Assembly: GCA_025361995.1 (NCBI GenBank) | Contig: JANYIP010000275.1 | Location: 1 to 9,494, forward strand | DNA: 9,494 nucleotides | Reading direction: 5' to 3' | Source of the DNA: Streptomycetales bacterium | Lineage (GTDB): Bacteria; Actinomycetota; Actinomycetes; Prado026 | Shown here: piece after piece, positions 1-6,477 of the stretch | Position numbering within the stretch: the first letter of the stretch is position 1 | Layout of the letters: every line of letters begins with the position of its first letter | Notes under the pieces: model-generated | Database searches by the model: none | Told to the model about the DNA's origin: nothing | The model's input: only the letters and a program-made list of their open reading frames with translations | Position numbers and translations under genes: made by a program

Positions 1-49
1 AGGACCCGATCGCAACCGCGACAGGACAGCACCCTTCAGGAGGCACACC

Positions 50-265
50 ATGACCCACGACGAACTACTCTCCCTACCCCCGGTGCTCGACGTCCCCACC
101 GCCGGCCGAGTCCTCGGGATCGGCCGATCCCTGGCCTACGAGCTCGTCCGCACCGGAGCCTGGCCAACGACGGTGGTCAGGGTCGGCAAGCTCATCAGAA
201 TCCCCACCGCACCCCTGCTCATGCTCCTGGACCGACCCCCGGGAGACGCCACGCTGCAGGGGTAA
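50..265 (+). CDS. Excisionase-like helix-turn-helix protein (mobile element Xis)
   Basis: A 71-residue protein resembling the small MerR/HTH_17-type DNA-binding proteins that serve as excisionases (Xis) in actinobacterial integrative elements. Residues 14-50 show the pattern: VPTAGRVLGIGRSLAYELV gives the helix-turn-helix (AGRVLGI, turn, RSLAYELVRTG), followed by a short wing with VVRVGKLIRIP, where many relatives read R-hydrophobic-G-x-L-x-R-hydrophobic-P. The ATG start has a clear AGGAGG at 38-43, 6 nt upstream. In known elements such as pSAM2-type AICEs, xis lies directly upstream of the integrase gene, and the integrase ends next to the attachment site at a tRNA. Here only 114 bp separate the stop from the tRNA-Arg 3' end, with no room for an integrase. 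The protein is complete, so it may still bind DNA; a regulatory rather than excision role cannot be excluded. Family is fairly sure; function is inferred from resemblance and location. Confidence 0.8.
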   Translation: MTHDELLSLPPVLDVPTAGRVLGIGRSLAYELVRTGAWPTTVVRVGKLIRIPTAPLLMLLDRPPGDATLQG

Positions 266-297
266 TTGACGTCGCGCGGAGGCCAAGAGACCAATGG

Positions 298-319
298 AAG
301 TGTGGGAAAAGTGTGGGTA
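298..319. repeat. Two tandem 11-bp repeats near the tRNA attachment site
   Basis: AAGTGTGGGAA (298-308) is followed immediately by AAGTGTGGGTA (309-319): ten of eleven positions match and the period is about one helical turn. Tandem short direct repeats beside an integration site are what integrase arm-type or Xis binding sites look like. No binding-site consensus could be matched from memory, so the role is inferred from position and phasing. Confidence 0.5.
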
Positions 320-339
320 AGATCAACTTTTGTGATCTT
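319..339. repeat. AT-rich inverted repeat (7-bp arms)
   Basis: AAGATCA (319-325) and TGATCTT (333-339) are perfect inverted copies with a 7-nt spacer. The arms are unusually AT-rich for this genome. There is no T-run on either side in either direction, so it is not a convincing intrinsic terminator. A protein-binding palindrome, possibly for an element-encoded recombinase or regulator, is a plausible alternative. Confidence 0.4.
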
Positions 340-379
340 CGAGTCGTCGCGCACCCGGTCTGACCTGGGGTTTTTCGAG

Positions 380-451
380 TGCCCCCGGTAGGATTCGAAC
401 CTACGCTCCCGCCTCCGGAGGGCGATGCTCTATCCCCTGAGCTACGGGGGC
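380..451 (-). tRNA. tRNA-Arg (anticodon CCG)
   Basis: Read on the minus strand from 451 to 380, the sequence folds into a full 72-nt cloverleaf. The acceptor stem is GCCCCCG/CGGGGGC and the discriminator base is A. The D arm is GCTC/GAGC with a loop containing GGG. The anticodon stem is TCGCC/GGCGG (one T-G pair) around the loop CTCCGGA, so the anticodon is CCG, reading the arginine codon CGG. The variable region is short (GAGC) and the T arm is GTAGG/CCTAC with loop TTCGAAT. The 3' CCA is not encoded, as is usual in actinobacteria. It is divergent from the receiver gene and sits only ~430 bp from argS, the gene for its charging enzyme. Its 3' end faces the xis-like gene, the usual side for element integration. 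Confidence 0.96.
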
Positions 452-464
452 TCGGAGGTCGCCA

Positions 465-470
465 AGAGTA
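465..470 (-). promoter_or_regulatory. Putative -10 element for tRNA-Arg
   Basis: On the minus strand, TACTCT (470 to 465) fits the actinobacterial TANNNT -10 pattern and lies 13 nt before the first tRNA nucleotide, predicting a 5' leader of about 6 nt. No good -35 hexamer is visible at 16-18 nt spacing. The element sits inside the 41-bp divergent gap and overlaps the region just before the receiver gene's ribosome binding site, so the two transcription units share this space. Confidence 0.4.
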
Positions 471-492
471 CCAGGGGAGGAACCGGCGCCCG

Positions 493-873
493 ATGCATGA
501 TCCGCCGCTGGTCCTCGTCGTGGACGACACCGCCAACGTACGCGAGCTCATCCGGGTGAACCTTGCGCTGGAAGGCTTCGAGGTCCGGGTCGCGGTGGAC
601 GGCCAGGAGGCGTTGGACCTCGTCACAGAGCTGGCACCGGACCTGATCACGATGGACGTCGTCATGCCGCGCCTCGACGGGTTGGTCGCAGCGACCAGGC
701 TCAAGGCGGACCCGGTCACCGCAGGCATCCCGATCGTGATGGTCACCGCCCGCGCCCAGACGGCCGACCGAGACAAGGGTCGCAAGGCGGGGGTCGACGC
801 GTACATCACGAAGCCGTTCGAGCCGAGCGAGCTGGTCGCTACCGTCCGCAAACTGCTGGACGCGCGCCGATAG
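493..873 (+). CDS. Single-domain response regulator (orphan receiver)
   Basis: A 126-residue stand-alone CheY-like receiver with no output domain. The acidic pair is D11-D12, the phosphoacceptor is D55 within the pattern MDVVMPRLDG, the switch residue is T85, and the conserved lysine is K107 in TKPF, with Y104 just before it. The domain ends within 20 residues of K107. I chose ATG 493 because starts further upstream would run back through the tRNA gene; GGGGAGG at 474-480 lies 12 nt before this ATG, slightly long. No histidine kinase is adjacent, so its partner must be encoded elsewhere or it works as a phosphate sink or by protein contact. It is the first gene of the row, 10 bp ahead of argS, and likely cotranscribed with it. 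Family assignment is secure; physiological role is unknown. Confidence 0.92.
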   Translation: MHDPPLVLVVDDTANVRELIRVNLALEGFEVRVAVDGQEALDLVTELAPDLITMDVVMPRLDGLVAATRLKADPVTAGIPIVMVTARAQTADRDKGRKAGVDAYITKPFEPSELVATVRKLLDARR

Positions 874-883
874 CCTTGACGGT

Positions 884-2551
884 ATGACGCCCGCCCAGCT
901 CGCCGACTCCGTGCTCGCCGCCGTCCGGGCGGCGCGAGCCTCCGGCGACCTCGTCGTGGACGACGCTGCGGTCCCCGGGCAGACGAAGGTCGAGCGGCCG
1001 AAGAACCGCGAGCACGGCGACTACGCAACCAACATCGCGATGCAGCTGGCGAAGCCTGCCGGTCGGCCGCCAGGGGAGGTCGCGGAGGCGATCGCGAAGC
1101 ACCTGGCGACCACGCCGGGCGTGTCCAGGGTTGACGTCGCCGGCCCCGGCTTCCTCAACATCACCCTCGACGCGGCCGCCCAGGGAGAGATTGCGGCGCA
1201 GGTCGTCACCGCCGGTGCCACGTACGGACGGTCGGACGCCCTAGCCGGCCAGCGGGTCAACCTCGAGTTCATCTCGGCGAACCCGACCGGGCCGCTGCAC
1301 CTGGGGCATACCCGTTGGGCGGCGGTCGGCGACGCGATGGGCCGGGTGATCGAGGCCGCGGGCGCGACCGTGGCGCGCGAGTTCTACATCAACGACCGCG
1401 GCATCCAGATGGACCGGTTCGGCGCATCGCTGGCGGCCGCCGCGACGGGCGAGCCGGTTCCCGAGGACGGCTACCAGGGCGCGTACATCGGCGACCTGGC
1501 GGCCGAGGTGGTCAAGGAGCACCCCGACTACGTAGACCTGCCTGAGCCACAGCGCATGGAGGCGTTCCGGGACGCCGGTTACGCGCTCCAGCTCGCCCAG
1601 CAGAAGGCCGTGCTGGACGGCTTCCGTACGCACTTCGACGTGTGGGCGTCCGAGCGGGCGATGCACGATTCGGGCGCGGTGGACCGAGGGCTGGCAAAGC
1701 TGCGTGAGCAGGGTCATGTCTTCGATGCCGACGGCGCGGTGTGGCTGCGTACGACGGACTTCGGGGACGACAAGGACCGGGTGCTGGTCAAGGCCGACGG
1801 TGCGCTGACCTATTTCGCGTCGGACACCGCGTACTACCTGGACAAGCGGGCCCGCGGCTTCGACGTCTGCATCTACCTGCTGGGCGCGGACCACCACGGG
1901 TACGTGAACCGGCTGCGCACGGTGGCTTCGTGCGCTGGCGACGACCCGGACTTCAACATCCAGGTGCTGATCGGGCAGCTCGTCAAGATCCTCAAGGACG
2001 GCGAGGAGGTCAAGCTCTCGAAGCGGGCCGGCGACATCGTGACCCTGGAGGAGTTCGTCGAGGAGGTCGGCGTCGACGCGGGCCGCTACACGCTGTGCCG
2101 CTATCCGGTCGACTCGCCGCTCACCCTCGACATCGCCGAGATGACGCTGCAGAAGGCCGAGAACCCGGTCTTCTACGTTCAGTACGCCCATGCACGCATC
2201 TCGTCGGTGATCCGCAACGCCGCGGACCTGGGACTGGTCGCGACGCTGGACGGCTTCGACGCGGGACTGCTGGAGCACGAGCGGGAGGGGGACCTGCTCG
2301 GCAAGCTGGCCGAGTTTTCCCGGGTGGTGGCAAGCGCCGCCGAGCTGCGCGAGCCGCACCGGGTGGCGCGGTTCCTGGAGGAGCTGGCCGGGACGTACCA
2401 CCGCTTCTACGACGGGTGCCGGGTGCTGCCGATGGGCGACGAGGCGGTGACCGACCTCAACCGGGCGAGGCTGCTGCTCTGCGCCGCGACCCGGCAGGTG
2501 CTGGCCAACGGGCTCGACCTGCTCGGTGTCAGCGCGCCCGAGCGGATGTAG
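884..2551 (+). CDS. argS: Arginyl-tRNA synthetase
   Basis: A 555-residue cytosolic class I aminoacyl-tRNA synthetase that charges tRNA-Arg with arginine using ATP. Residues 35-57 (VERPKNREHGDYATNIAMQLAK) belong to the ArgS-specific N-terminal domain that contacts tRNA. The HIGH signature appears as HLGH at 139-142 within SANPTGPLHLGH. The second class I signature appears as KLSKR at 377-381, a variant of KMSKS, which is known to be relaxed in this family. From about residue 425 (NPVFYVQYAHARI) the all-helical DALR anticodon-binding domain begins, and the protein ends with the family-typical APERM. Length matches the M. tuberculosis enzyme (~550). The ATG is 10 bp after the receiver stop with no strong Shine-Dalgarno, suggesting translational coupling. 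The cognate tRNA-Arg(CCG) lies just upstream on the other strand. Confidence 0.98.
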   Translation: MTPAQLADSVLAAVRAARASGDLVVDDAAVPGQTKVERPKNREHGDYATNIAMQLAKPAGRPPGEVAEAIAKHLATTPGVSRVDVAGPGFLNITLDAAAQGEIAAQVVTAGATYGRSDALAGQRVNLEFISANPTGPLHLGHTRWAAVGDAMGRVIEAAGATVAREFYINDRGIQMDRFGASLAAAATGEPVPEDGYQGAYIGDLAAEVVKEHPDYVDLPEPQRMEAFRDAGYALQLAQQKAVLDGFRTHFDVWASERAMHDSGAVDRGLAKLREQGHVFDADGAVWLRTTDFGDDKDRVLVKADGALTYFASDTAYYLDKRARGFDVCIYLLGADHHGYVNRLRTVASCAGDDPDFNIQVLIGQLVKILKDGEEVKLSKRAGDIVTLEEFVEEVGVDAGRYTLCRYPVDSPLTLDIAEMTLQKAENPVFYVQYAHARISSVIRNAADLGLVATLDGFDAGLLEHEREGDLLGKLAEFSRVVASAAELREPHRVARFLEELAGTYHRFYDGCRVLPMGDEAVTDLNRARLLLCAATRQVLANGLDLLGVSAPERM

Positions 2552-2554
2552 CCG

Positions 2555-4006
2555 GTGCGCGCCCACCCGGCCGGTCCGCGGCACGGCGACCAGCTGCACG
2601 ACGCCGTTCCGCTCGCGCCGGCCGCGGACCTGAACACCCTCGACCCGGCAGTGTGGGCGAGTGGCGTCGATCGCGACCCAGCGGGCGTGCTGCGGATCGC
2701 TGGTCAGGACGTCCGCGACCTGGCGTCCGAGTTCGGGACGCCGGCCTTCTTCCTGGATGAGGCAGACTTCCGGGCCCGCTGCCGCGCGTTCCGCGAGGCG
2801 TTCGCCGGCGGCGACATCTACTACGCGTCCAAGGCATTTCTGACGACGACGGTGGCCCAGTGGATCGCCGAGGAGGGAGTCGGTCTGGACGTAGCGACTG
2901 GCGGCGAGCTCGCGGTCGCGCTGCGCGCCGGCTTCCCGGCGGAGCGGATCCTGCTGCACGGCAACAACAAGTCGACTGCTGAGCTCGCGGCGGCCCTCGA
3001 TGCCGGGGTCGGCCGGATCGTGCTGGACTCGTTCACCGAGATCGCCCGGCTCGGCTTCCTCGCCGACGAGAAAGGCCTGCGACCCAAGGTGCTGGTCCGG
3101 GTCACCGTCGGCGTCGAGGCGCACACGCACGAGTTCATCGCGACCGCGCACGAGGACCAGAAGTTCGGCTTCTCGCTGATTGGCGACTCGATTGGCGACT
3201 CGATCGGCGGCTCGATCGGCGGTTCGACCGGCGGCGACGCGGCCGAGGCGGTCCGCCGGGTGCTGGCCCTCGACCAGCTGGAACTGGTGGGCCTGCACTC
3301 GCACATCGGCTCGCAGATCTTCGACACGGCCGGCTTCGAGGTGGCCGCACACCGGGTGGTCGGGCTCGCGGCGCAGATTCGGGACGAGCACGGGGTCGAG
3401 CTGTCGGAGCTCAACCTGGGCGGGGGGCTGGGCATCGCGTACGTCACCGGAGACGACCCTGCCGACCTGGCCGCAGTGGCGGCGTCGCTGCGGGGGATCG
3501 TCGAGCACGAGGCCACCGGGTGCGGCCTGGCCGTACCGCGGATCGCGGTCGAGCCCGGGCGGGCGATCGTCGGCCCGACCACGTTCACCCTGTACGAGGT
3601 GGGCACGGTCAAGGACGTCGAGTACGCCACCGGCCTGCACCGGTCGTACGTCAGCGTCGACGGCGGGATGAGCGACAACATCCGGACCGCGCTGTACGAC
3701 GCGGAATACACGGTGGTGCTGGCGTCGCGGTCGTCCTTCGCGCCGCCGCGGCTGTCGCGGGTGGTCGGGCGGCACTGCGAGAGCGGCGACGTGGTTGTCA
3801 AGGACACGTGGCTGCCTGCCGACGTCGTCCCAGGGGACCTGCTGGCCGTCGCCGCGACCGGCGCGTACTGCCGGGCGATGGCCTCCAACTACAACGTGGT
3901 CGGCCGGCCACCCGTCGTCGCTGTCGGTCGTGGCGGGAACCAGGTGCTCCTTCGCCGCGAGACGGTCGACGACCTGCTGGCCCTCGACATGGGCAGTCGA
4001 GCGTGA
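2555..4006 (+). CDS. lysA: Diaminopimelate decarboxylase
   Basis: A 483-residue PLP-dependent enzyme of fold type III (alanine racemase/ornithine decarboxylase type) that converts meso-diaminopimelate to lysine and CO2, the last step of lysine synthesis. The PLP Schiff-base lysine is K93 (YYASK). HSHIGSQ is at 248-254, the phosphate-binding glycine loop NLGGGLG at 287-293, EPGR at 333-336, the dimer-interface cysteine C408 in CESGD, and the substrate/PLP segment ATGAYC at 434-439. The GTG start, 3 bp after argS, is supported by the N-terminal stretch AHPAGPRH, which actinobacterial LysA proteins share; no strong ribosome binding site is seen, so coupling to argS is likely. Oddity: residues 209-228 are a tandem IG(D/G)S repeat encoded by a 12-bp minisatellite, about 16 residues beyond the M. 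tuberculosis homologue as I recall it. The frame stays open throughout. Confidence 0.97.
   Translation: MRAHPAGPRHGDQLHDAVPLAPAADLNTLDPAVWASGVDRDPAGVLRIAGQDVRDLASEFGTPAFFLDEADFRARCRAFREAFAGGDIYYASKAFLTTTVAQWIAEEGVGLDVATGGELAVALRAGFPAERILLHGNNKSTAELAAALDAGVGRIVLDSFTEIARLGFLADEKGLRPKVLVRVTVGVEAHTHEFIATAHEDQKFGFSLIGDSIGDSIGGSIGGSTGGDAAEAVRRVLALDQLELVGLHSHIGSQIFDTAGFEVAAHRVVGLAAQIRDEHGVELSELNLGGGLGIAYVTGDDPADLAAVAASLRGIVEHEATGCGLAVPRIAVEPGRAIVGPTTFTLYEVGTVKDVEYATGLHRSYVSVDGGMSDNIRTALYDAEYTVVLASRSSFAPPRLSRVVGRHCESGDVVVKDTWLPADVVPGDLLAVAATGAYCRAMASNYNVVGRPPVVAVGRGGNQVLLRRETVDDLLALDMGSRA
3179..3238 (+). repeat. In-frame 12-bp minisatellite inside lysA
   Basis: Two identical 12-bp units (ATTGGCGACTCG at 3179-3190 and 3191-3202) are followed by two diverged units (3203-3214 and 3215-3226, reading ATCGGCGG then CTCG or TTCG) and a degenerate fifth (3227-3238). 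Each unit codes for Ile-Gly-(Asp/Gly)-Ser, so copy-number change by slippage would keep the frame. The identical first pair suggests the most recent duplication. Confidence 0.93.
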
Positions 4007-4087
4007 GCCGGACCCTGAGCTGGTGATCTGAGCTGTTGATCACCGGCACGGTAAGGTCAGGGCACACACACCAAAGGAGATCGGGTC
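4007..4087 (+). promoter_or_regulatory. lysA-hom intergenic hairpin, possible -10 and ribosome binding site
   Basis: This is the only sizeable gap in the operon (81 bp). A 10-bp stem (4019-4028 with 4038-4047, one G-T pair, perfect core GGTGATC/GATCACC) encloses a 9-nt loop. No T-run follows, so it is not a classical terminator; it could be an operator palindrome or an mRNA-processing or attenuation hairpin. TAAGGT at 4052-4057 fits the TANNNT -10 pattern, without a convincing -35, and would give a leader of about 24-30 nt. AAGGAGA at 4074-4080 is a strong Shine-Dalgarno 7 nt from the hom ATG. Together they suggest that hom-thrC-thrB may have its own promoter. Confidence 0.45.
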
Positions 4088-5380
4088 ATGGGCGCGCAGC
4101 CGCTCCGCATCGCGTTGCTGGGCTGTGGAGTGGTCGGCAGCGAGGTCGTCCGGCTCCTGGGCTCCCAAGGCGAGGATCTTGCGGCCCGGATCGGCGCCCC
4201 GCTCGAGCTCGTCGGAGTCGGCGTCCGTGACGTGTCAGCTCCCCGCCGGGTCACCGTGCCGCCCGACCTGCTCACCGACGACCTCGGCTCGCTGGTCGTC
4301 CGGCAGGACGTCGACGTCGTGGTGGAGCTCATCGGCGGTATCGAGCCGGCCCGGACGCTGCTCATGCAGGCGATCCGGCGCGGGGCAAGCGTGGTCACCG
4401 CGAACAAGGCGCTGCTCGCCGAGCACGGCGCCGAGCTGTACTCCGCTGCCGACGAGGCTGGCGTCGACCTCTACTACGAGGCGTCGGTCGCCGGGGCGAT
4501 CCCGCTGCTGCGGCCGCTGCGCGAGAGCCTCGCCGGCGACAACGTCAACCGCGTCCTGGGCATCGTCAACGGGACCACCAACTACATCCTGACCAAGATG
4601 GACGAGACCGGGGCGAGCTTCGCCGACGCCCTGGCGGAGGCGCAGGCGCTCGGCTACGCCGAGGCCGACCCGACCGCGGACGTCGAGGGGTACGACGCGG
4701 CAGCCAAGGCTGCGATCCTGGCCGGGCTCGCGTTCCACACCCGGGTGACGCTGTCCGACGTGTACCGCGAAGGCATCACCGCGGTCAGCGCCGGTGACGT
4801 GGCCACCGCTCAGGCGATGGGGCACGTCATCAAGCTGCTGGCGATCTGCGAGCGCTCGACGGACGGCCGCGGCGTCTCGGTCCGGGTGCACCCGGCGATG
4901 ATCCCGCTGACGCACCCGCTGGCCGGGGTCCGCGAGGCGTACAACGCAGTGTTCGTCGAGTCCGAGGCGGCCGGGCAGCTCATGTTCTACGGGCGTGGCG
5001 CCGGTGGTTCGCCCACCGCGTCGGCGGTGCTCGGCGACCTCGTCGCGGTCGGCCGCAACCGGCTCTCCGGCGGGCGTGGGCCGCGGGAAAGCGCCTACGC
5101 CGACCTCGAGGTCCGGCCGCTCGGCGAGGCGTTCACCCGCTACTACATCGGCATCGACGTCGCGGACAAGGCAGGTGTGCTCGCCACGGTTGCTCAGACG
5201 TTCGCCGCCCACGACGTGTCGATCGAGACGCTGCGCCAGGACGGTCGCGGGGATGCCGCAGCCCTGCTGGTCGTCACGCACAAGGCCACCGAGGCGGCAC
5301 TGGCCGGGGTGGTGGAGGACCTGCGCGCACTCGACGTCGTACGTGCCGTTGCGTCCGTGATGAGGGTGGAGGGCGAGTGA
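4088..5380 (+). CDS. hom: Homoserine dehydrogenase (with C-terminal ACT domain)
   Basis: A 430-residue cytosolic oxidoreductase that reduces aspartate 4-semialdehyde to homoserine with NAD(P)H, the branch point toward threonine, methionine and isoleucine. The Rossmann nucleotide-binding motif is LLGCGVVG at 10-17. The ANKALL segment (105-110) includes K107. GIVNGTTNYIL (158-168) and GYAEADPTADVEGYDAAAK (189-207) form the catalytic part, with D203 and K207 spaced as the catalytic Asp/Lys pair of the family. GRGAGGSPTASAVLGDL lies at 302-318. From about residue 350, YYIGIDVADKAGVLATVA starts an ACT domain, the allosteric module that in this family commonly senses threonine. There is no fused aspartokinase, as expected for actinobacteria. 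The ATG has a strong Shine-Dalgarno 7 nt upstream. The gene is often labelled thrA in mycobacteria. Confidence 0.97.
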   Translation: MGAQPLRIALLGCGVVGSEVVRLLGSQGEDLAARIGAPLELVGVGVRDVSAPRRVTVPPDLLTDDLGSLVVRQDVDVVVELIGGIEPARTLLMQAIRRGASVVTANKALLAEHGAELYSAADEAGVDLYYEASVAGAIPLLRPLRESLAGDNVNRVLGIVNGTTNYILTKMDETGASFADALAEAQALGYAEADPTADVEGYDAAAKAAILAGLAFHTRVTLSDVYREGITAVSAGDVATAQAMGHVIKLLAICERSTDGRGVSVRVHPAMIPLTHPLAGVREAYNAVFVESEAAGQLMFYGRGAGGSPTASAVLGDLVAVGRNRLSGGRGPRESAYADLEVRPLGEAFTRYYIGIDVADKAGVLATVAQTFAAHDVSIETLRQDGRGDAAALLVVTHKATEAALAGVVEDLRALDVVRAVASVMRVEGE

Positions 5381-5382
5381 TC

Positions 5383-6477
5383 ATGTCCGACCAGCTCATG
5401 CACGAGGCCGGTCGCCGGACACACCAGTGGCGCGGGGTGATCGAGGAGTACCGGGACCGCCTCCCGGTCAGCGACGCGACGCCGGTCTTCACCTTGCGTG
5501 AGGGGGGTACTGCCCTGATCCCAGCGCCGCGGCTGTCCGAGATCACCGGCTGCTCGGTCCATCTGAAGGTCGAGGGGGACAACCCGACCGGCTCGTTCAA
5601 GGACCGCGGTATGACGGTGGCGATCAGCAAGGCAGCCGAGGAGGGCGCGCGGGCGGTCATCTGCGCCTCCACCGGGAACACCAGTGCCTCGGCTGCCGCG
5701 TACGCCGTGCGGGCCGGCATGGTCTGTGCCGTGCTCGTACCGCAGGGCAAGATCGCCCTCGGCAAGCTCTCCCAGGCACTCGCCCACGGCGCGACGCTGC
5801 TGCAGGTCGAGGGCAACTTCGACGACTGCCTGACGCTGGCCCGAGACCTGGCCGCGAGCTACCCGGTGGCGCTCGTCAACAGCGTCAACCCCTACCGGAT
5901 CGAGGGGCAGAAGAGCGCCGCGTTCGAGATCGTGGACGCCCTCGGCGACGCCCCGGACATCCACTGCCTCCCGGTCGGGAACGCCGGCAACATCACGGCC
6001 TACTGGAAGGGCTTCGGCGAGTACGCCGCCGACGGCACCTCGAGCCGCCGGCCCCGGATGTGGGGGTTCCAGGCGGCCGGGTCCGCACCCATCGTGAACG
6101 GGGCGCCGGTGCCTAAGCCGTCGACGATCGCCACCGCGATCCGAGTCGGCAACCCAGCCTCCTGGCAGCAGGCGCTGGCGGCCCGGGACGAGTCGGGTGG
6201 CCAGATCCACGCGGTCACCGACCGGCAGATCCTGCGTGCCTACCGGATGCTGGCGGCAAGCGAGGGGGTGTTCGTCGAGCCGGCCTCGGCAGCCTCGGTG
6301 GCCGGCCTGCTTCAGTCGCACGCTGCTGGGCTGCTCGACCCAGGACAGGTCGTGGTGTGCACCGTGACCGGCCACGGCCTTAAGGACCCGCAGTGGGCGA
6401 TCGACGGTGCGCCGACGCCACGTACCGTCGCGGTCGACGCCCGCGCGACGGCCCAGCTGCTCGGCCTGGCGGACTGA
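5383..6477 (+). CDS. thrC: Threonine synthase
   Basis: A 364-residue PLP enzyme of fold type II that converts O-phosphohomoserine to threonine, the last step of the pathway. The PLP lysine is K73 in NPTGSFKDRGM. The ASTGNTSAS segment (95-103) binds the cofactor and substrate, VGNAGN (198-203) forms the PLP phosphate cup, and CTVTGHGLKDP lies near the C terminus. Length and layout match the short bacterial threonine synthases (~360 residues in mycobacteria). Start choice is uncertain: GTG 5377 overlaps the hom stop by 4 nt with GGAGG only 4 nt upstream, while ATG 5383 has GGAGG (5368-5372) 10 nt upstream; ATG 5398 is also in frame. I prefer 5383. In any case translation is closely coupled to hom. 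Confidence 0.96.
   Translation: MSDQLMHEAGRRTHQWRGVIEEYRDRLPVSDATPVFTLREGGTALIPAPRLSEITGCSVHLKVEGDNPTGSFKDRGMTVAISKAAEEGARAVICASTGNTSASAAAYAVRAGMVCAVLVPQGKIALGKLSQALAHGATLLQVEGNFDDCLTLARDLAASYPVALVNSVNPYRIEGQKSAAFEIVDALGDAPDIHCLPVGNAGNITAYWKGFGEYAADGTSSRRPRMWGFQAAGSAPIVNGAPVPKPSTIATAIRVGNPASWQQALAARDESGGQIHAVTDRQILRAYRMLAASEGVFVEPASAASVAGLLQSHAAGLLDPGQVVVCTVTGHGLKDPQWAIDGAPTPRTVAVDARATAQLLGLAD

Larger units (their letters stand above)
266..379. other. Non-coding junction between xis-like gene and tRNA-Arg (putative att region)
   Basis: This 114-bp stretch contains no credible gene. It holds an 11-bp tandem repeat (298-319), an AT-rich inverted repeat (319-339), and a 7-bp direct repeat TTCGAGT at 338-344 and 374-380, the second copy ending on the tRNA discriminator base. 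It is locally more AT-rich than the rest of the window. Its position directly beyond a tRNA 3' end, beside an excisionase-like gene, is what is expected of an integrated element end (attL or attR with arm sites). The attachment core would overlap the tRNA 3' part; its partner copy would lie to the left, outside the window, so the site is inferred only. Confidence 0.4.

Noticed and set aside
266..354. Integrase C-terminal remnant upstream of the tRNA
   Set aside because: A short frame (ATG at 295, MEVWEKCG then stop) is open but far too small and lacks any tyrosine-recombinase motif such as the catalytic HxxR or Tyr.
379..492. Upstream extension of the receiver protein by 38 residues
   Set aside because: It would be translated through the tRNA-Arg gene in antisense; ATG 493 begins just before the conserved first strand of the receiver fold and has a Shine-Dalgarno.
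1241..3775. Very long open frame (844 codons) on the minus strand across argS and lysA
   Set aside because: It is antisense to two secure genes in a high-GC genome where stop codons are rare in such frames; its translation is Arg/Val/Gln-rich without any recognisable domain.
6393..6476. ThrB start 28 codons upstream, inside thrC
   Set aside because: The extra residues are Arg-rich shadow sequence; ATG 6477 overlapping the thrC stop fits the coupling seen in the operon.
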